Of a stretch of DNA of 25,014 bases, positions 22,167 to 25,014 are shown piece by piece (the stretch's first letter is position 1; each line of letters starts with the position of its first letter). The position numbers and the translations under genes were made by a program. Source of the stretch: an uncultured Oscillospiraceae bacterium (GTDB taxonomy: Bacteria > Bacillota > Clostridia > Oscillospirales > Oscillospiraceae). The notes below the pieces were generated by a model. That model ran no database searches and was not told the origin of the DNA. It was given only the letters and a program-made list of their open reading frames with translations. Location: NCBI GenBank assembly GCA_910587395.1, contig CAJULJ010000039.1, positions 1 to 25,014 on the forward strand. The letters are read 5' to 3'.

Positions 22167-23717
22167 TTAACGATTCGAGGTGGTGGTCCACTCCTCCATC
22201 CGGTAAAAGGGGTTGGCGCGGGTGGGCTGGAGGCCGGACACCATCCCCCACCGCACCAGCAGCGATCCCCGCTTGAAGCACAGCGGGGAAATGGGCGCGT
22301 CCTGGGCAAACCGGGCCCACAGGGCCTTCGCGGCCTGGACGCGGGCCTCGCCCTGGGCGGATTTCCAGCTCCCCAGGGCCTGGGTCAGCTCCCAGTTCTC
22401 ATATCCGCCGTAATTCAGCGCCCCGGTGAGCAGGGGAGAGGGATCAAAATCCCCGGTCAGGCGCACCTCGCCGATGTATAAATCAAACTGCCCCAGCCTC
22501 AGGGCCTTGACGTAGTCCTCCCAGGGCAGGGTGTTCAGGGTGACGCTCACCCCCAGCCCCTGGAGGGACTGGGCCAGGGCGCCGGCCGCGGCCTGCCGGA
22601 ACTCGTTGTCACTGTTCACCAGCAGAGTGACGGCCAGGGGCGTGTTCCGGCGGTACAGAAGCTGGTCCTCTTCGCTGCGCTCGTACCCCGCCTGCGCCAG
22701 CAGAGCGGCGGCCCCCTCCAGGTCATAGCCGAGCAGGGCGGCGGCCTCCCCGTCGTATTCCTTGTGGAGAGGAGATATGGGCAGACCGGACGCGTCCCCG
22801 TGGCCGGACAGCTCCAGCTGGACCAGTCCTTCCCGGTCGAAGGCCTTGGAGAACGCCTGACGCACCGCGGCGGACTGGCAGGCCCCGGCGCCGGTCTTGA
22901 AGCCCACGTACAGCAGGGAGGTGGTGGGATAGTCGCAGGTCTCATAGCTGCTGGAATACCCCAGGGCGTAGGCGGAGGAAAACTCGGTGGTGACGGCGGT
23001 GACGTTCCCGCTGTCAAAGGCGGCGATGCGCTCGTTGGCGTTGGACACCGCCGTCAGGGGAATGGTGGACCAGGGCAGCGCCGGCGCCCCCTGGTGATGG
23101 GGGTTGGCCTGGAGGTACAGCCGCTCCCCGGCCAGCTCGTACTGGTAGCAGCCCGTGCCCAGGGGCGCGTTCCCGGCCTCCTGCTCCAGCACCACGGGTA
23201 TGTCCAGCAGGGCAGGCAGGTTCCCATTGGGGGCGGAGAGATAGACCGTCAGGGTGGCGTCGTCCGCCGCCGCCACGCCGGTGACGGAGGACAGACGGGA
23301 GGCGTACAGCGCCGCAGTCCGGGCGGTGTTCAGCGACGCCGCGGCGTGCTGAGCGGTGAGGGGTGTGCCGTCGGAAAACACCGCCCCGGATTTTATGGTA
23401 AAGGTCCAGCTGTACCCGTCCTCACCCGGGGCGCCGGAGGCGGCCAGCACCGGCTGGGGGACAAACTCGTTGTCCAGCTCGTACAGCCCCTGGTACACCA
23501 GTCCCGTCAGGTCCTGGTTCACCTGGCTCTCCCCGGTGATGGGATGGAGGGAGGCGGCGGGCTCATACGCCAGACTGAACCGCACCGACTCCGGGGCCCG
23601 GCTGGGCGCGGGGGAGGCGGTCTCCGGCGGGGAGGGCTCCGGGTCCGCCTGGGGGCGGCATCCCGTCAGGGACAGCCCCAGGCACACCGCCAGCAAAAGG
23701 GACAGCCAGCGTCTCAT
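22167..23717 (-). CDS. Family-5 (OppA-like) solute-binding lipoprotein, orphan
   Basis: This 516-residue protein is a peptide/nickel-class solute-binding protein (SBP_bac_5). The signal peptide MRRWLSLLLAVCLGLSLTG is followed by the lipid-modified Cys20 and a Pro/Ser/Glu-rich linker. The mature domain has SLHPITGESQVNQDLTGLVY, the family hallmark WTFTIKSGAVFSDGTPLTAQ and a VRQAFSKAFDREGLV segment. ATG 23717 overlaps the pgeF stop as ATGA; the upstream extension is out of place because it lies inside pgeF. No opp permease or ATPase gene is near, so it must work with a transporter encoded elsewhere or have another role. Its coupling to pgeF hints at peptidoglycan peptide recycling, which is speculation. 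Confidence 0.9.
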   Translation of the reverse strand: MRRWLSLLLAVCLGLSLTGCRPQADPEPSPPETASPAPSRAPESVRFSLAYEPAASLHPITGESQVNQDLTGLVYQGLYELDNEFVPQPVLAASGAPGEDGYSWTFTIKSGAVFSDGTPLTAQHAAASLNTARTAALYASRLSSVTGVAAADDATLTVYLSAPNGNLPALLDIPVVLEQEAGNAPLGTGCYQYELAGERLYLQANPHHQGAPALPWSTIPLTAVSNANERIAAFDSGNVTAVTTEFSSAYALGYSSSYETCDYPTTSLLYVGFKTGAGACQSAAVRQAFSKAFDREGLVQLELSGHGDASGLPISPLHKEYDGEAAALLGYDLEGAAALLAQAGYERSEEDQLLYRRNTPLAVTLLVNSDNEFRQAAAGALAQSLQGLGVSVTLNTLPWEDYVKALRLGQFDLYIGEVRLTGDFDPSPLLTGALNYGGYENWELTQALGSWKSAQGEARVQAAKALWARFAQDAPISPLCFKRGSLLVRWGMVSGLQPTRANPFYRMEEWTTTSNR

Positions 23718-24526
23718 AGCAGCTGGATGGCGGCGGCCATGGAGCCCCGGTTGGTGCCCAGCTTCCGGTGACTCCAGAACTTGTCGGGATTGCAGGAGGT
23801 GCACAGGGTGCTGACGGCGATGTGGTCCGGGTCCAGCCCGGCCTGCTCCAGCCGCATGGCGTTGATGGCCTTCAGGTCCACGGAAAACTTGCCGTTTTCC
23901 TTGATCTTGATATGATGAAGCACGGCGGTGGACAACGCGGCGGTCATGGCGTTGGGCACGTCCTCGTGGGTCTCGAAGCAGTCGGGGCCGATGCCGGGGC
24001 CCACGGCGGCCAGAATGTCCGCCGGATTGCAGCCGTACACATCCCGCATACGATCCACAGCGGCGGTGGCGATGCCTGCGGCGGTGCCCCGCCAGCCCGC
24101 GTGGACGGCGGCGATCACCCGGCGCACCGGGTCGTAAAACAGCACGGGGATGCAGTCGGCGGAATAGATCACCAGCGCCACCCCGGGCAGGGCGGTCATC
24201 AGGCCGTCCGCCTCATAGCCCACCTTGTCGTAGGGGTCTGAGTGCAGGTCGGCGGTGGTGATGCAGCGCACCACGCCGCCGTGGACCTGATTGGTCATGG
24301 CCATTTTCCCGCCCTGGGCGCCGATGGCCCCCAGGAAGCGGCGGTAGTTTTCCCGGACGTGGTCGGGGTCGTCCCCCCGGCTCATGCCCAGGTTCAGGGA
24401 CTCCCACATCCCCTCCGACACGCCGCCCAGGCGGGTGGAAAAGCCATGGACCGCGCCCCCGGCGGCGGCAATGCCGTCGGACTGGTAAAACGTCACGCCA
24501 TTTTGGGTTTGCTCAACGATATTCAT
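23714..24526 (-). CDS. pgeF: PgeF/YfiH-type peptidoglycan editing factor (Cu-oxidase_4/DUF152 fold)
   Basis: This 270-residue protein belongs to the YfiH/LACC1/PgeF family. E. coli PgeF corrects peptidoglycan precursors carrying Ser in place of L-Ala, and other members act as purine nucleoside phosphorylases or oxidases. The conserved metal site is intact: His82 in NQVHGG, Cys125 in SADCIPVLFYD and His142 in AAVHAGWRGT. GFSTRLGGVS near residue 28 and GPGIGPDCFE are further hallmarks. ATG 24526 has GGAAG six bases upstream; the frame stays open to 24628 through the palindromic repeat but has no family match there. Its stop overlaps the start of the family-5 lipoprotein, implying coupled translation. 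Confidence 0.93.
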   Translation of the reverse strand: MNIVEQTQNGVTFYQSDGIAAAGGAVHGFSTRLGGVSEGMWESLNLGMSRGDDPDHVRENYRRFLGAIGAQGGKMAMTNQVHGGVVRCITTADLHSDPYDKVGYEADGLMTALPGVALVIYSADCIPVLFYDPVRRVIAAVHAGWRGTAAGIATAAVDRMRDVYGCNPADILAAVGPGIGPDCFETHEDVPNAMTAALSTAVLHHIKIKENGKFSVDLKAINAMRLEQAGLDPDHIAVSTLCTSCNPDKFWSHRKLGTNRGSMAAAIQLL

Positions 24527-24546
24527 AGGCACTTCCTTTTCGCTGT

Positions 24547-24618
24547 AGGGGCGGATATCCTCCGCCCGCAAATACCAGAGAGCGCTTGTGTGGACACGGG
24601 CGGAGGATATCCGCCCCT
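24547..24618. repeat. Intergenic nested palindromic repeat, 22-bp arms
   Basis: The arms 24547-24568 and 24597-24618 are perfect inverted repeats of 22 bases around a 28-base centre. Each arm is itself a small palindrome (GGCGGA-TATCC-TCCGCC). The whole fills the gap between secA and pgeF and has no coding potential of its own. It looks like a dispersed MITE- or REP-like unit, but copy number cannot be judged in one window. It can also fold as a strong RNA hairpin after secA. Confidence 0.75.
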
Positions 24619-24624
24619 GCAAGA

Positions 24625-25014
24625 TCACGCATCCTTATGATATTCCGGACAGGTGCACTTTTTCCACTTCAAGCCGGACCCGCAGGGGCAGGGGTCGTTG
24701 CGGCCGATTTTGACGGCCTTCTTCACCGGCTGCTTCTTCACGGCGCCGTCGCCGCCGGCGGACTGGCCGGTGATCCTGGCCACCCGCTCGCGCTTGATCT
24801 CCTCGTTGGTTTTGATGCGCACCGTAAACAGGCGGCGCACCGTCTCCTCCTGGATGGCGGCGATCATCTGCTCGAACATGTCGAAGCCTTCCCGCTTGTA
24901 CTCCACCACCGGGTCGGACTGGCCGTAGGCCCGCAGGCCGATGCCCTGGCGCAGCTCGGTCATGGCGTCGATGTGGTCCATCCAGTACTCGTCCACCACC
25001 CGCAGCAGGATCAC
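24625..25014 (-). CDS. secA: SecA preprotein translocase ATPase, C-terminal part
   Basis: The window edge cuts this gene; 129 C-terminal residues are seen. The helical scaffold/wing segment VVDEYWMDHIDAMTELRQGI and YGQSDPVVEYKREGFDMFEQ are SecA hallmarks, followed by a basic linker (VKKQPVKKAVKIGRNDP) and the zinc-binding SEC-C tail CPCGSGLKWKKCTC. SecA drives Sec-dependent protein export at the membrane, and the zinc tail contacts SecB-like factors or ribosomes and lipids. In this copy the last Cys pair is C-T-C instead of the more common C-C or C-H. It stops at TGA 24625-24627, just before the palindromic repeat. Confidence 0.95.
   Translation of the reverse strand: MILLRVVDEYWMDHIDAMTELRQGIGLRAYGQSDPVVEYKREGFDMFEQMIAAIQEETVRRLFTVRIKTNEEIKRERVARITGQSAGGDGAVKKQPVKKAVKIGRNDPCPCGSGLKWKKCTCPEYHKDA

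Noticed and set aside
1..25014. CRISPR arrays, tRNA and rRNA genes
   Set aside because: No regularly spaced repeats, tRNA cloverleaf or rRNA sequence was seen on either strand.

Overview
The window looks like chromosomal DNA from a high-GC anaerobic Firmicute, probably in the Oscillospiraceae/Clostridia group. This is an inference from gene content: a long fused PurL-PurQ, PepV, PgeF, a YerC-type TrpR relative, lipoprotein signal peptides instead of periplasmic ones, and strong AGGAGG ribosome binding sites. No rRNA, tRNA or CRISPR array was seen.

Positions 1-5100 are a mosaic of mobile-element debris and broken genes with visibly lower and more uneven GC. It holds an IS256-type transposase stump, a small XRE regulator with two facing-away promoters that share one operator sequence, a phosphohexomutase with an internal deletion and a frameshift, a family-4 glycosyltransferase with a stop codon and a frameshift, a truncated tyrosine recombinase fused onto the glycosyltransferase, one intact tyrosine recombinase, a frameshifted Cys-rich small gene, a SpaA/Cna-B-like remnant and an IS5-type transposase scrap.

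Positions 5155-15350 form the most interesting block, all on the + strand. A strong promoter drives a membrane-anchored sugar-binding protein (with an apparent ATA start), a 6-TM NarL-type histidine kinase, a NarL/LuxR response regulator and an orphan family-1 solute-binding lipoprotein, closed by a strong terminator. Directly downstream are a Cof-type HAD phosphatase, a cupin D-lyxose/D-mannose-type isomerase and a complete GguA-GguB-ChvE-type monosaccharide ABC transporter. The likely logic is that an anchored binding protein senses an extracellular sugar, the kinase and regulator relay it, and the transporter and isomerase act on that sugar.

Positions 15380-18190 carry a PepV dipeptidase and a YheO/DauR-type regulator on the - strand, then a YerC-type TrpR-related regulator on the + strand with a clear promoter and terminator.

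Positions 18330-25014 are a - strand block read from high to low coordinates: the C-terminal end of SecA, an intergenic palindromic repeat, pgeF, an overlapping family-5 solute-binding lipoprotein, and purL, ended by a bidirectional terminator.
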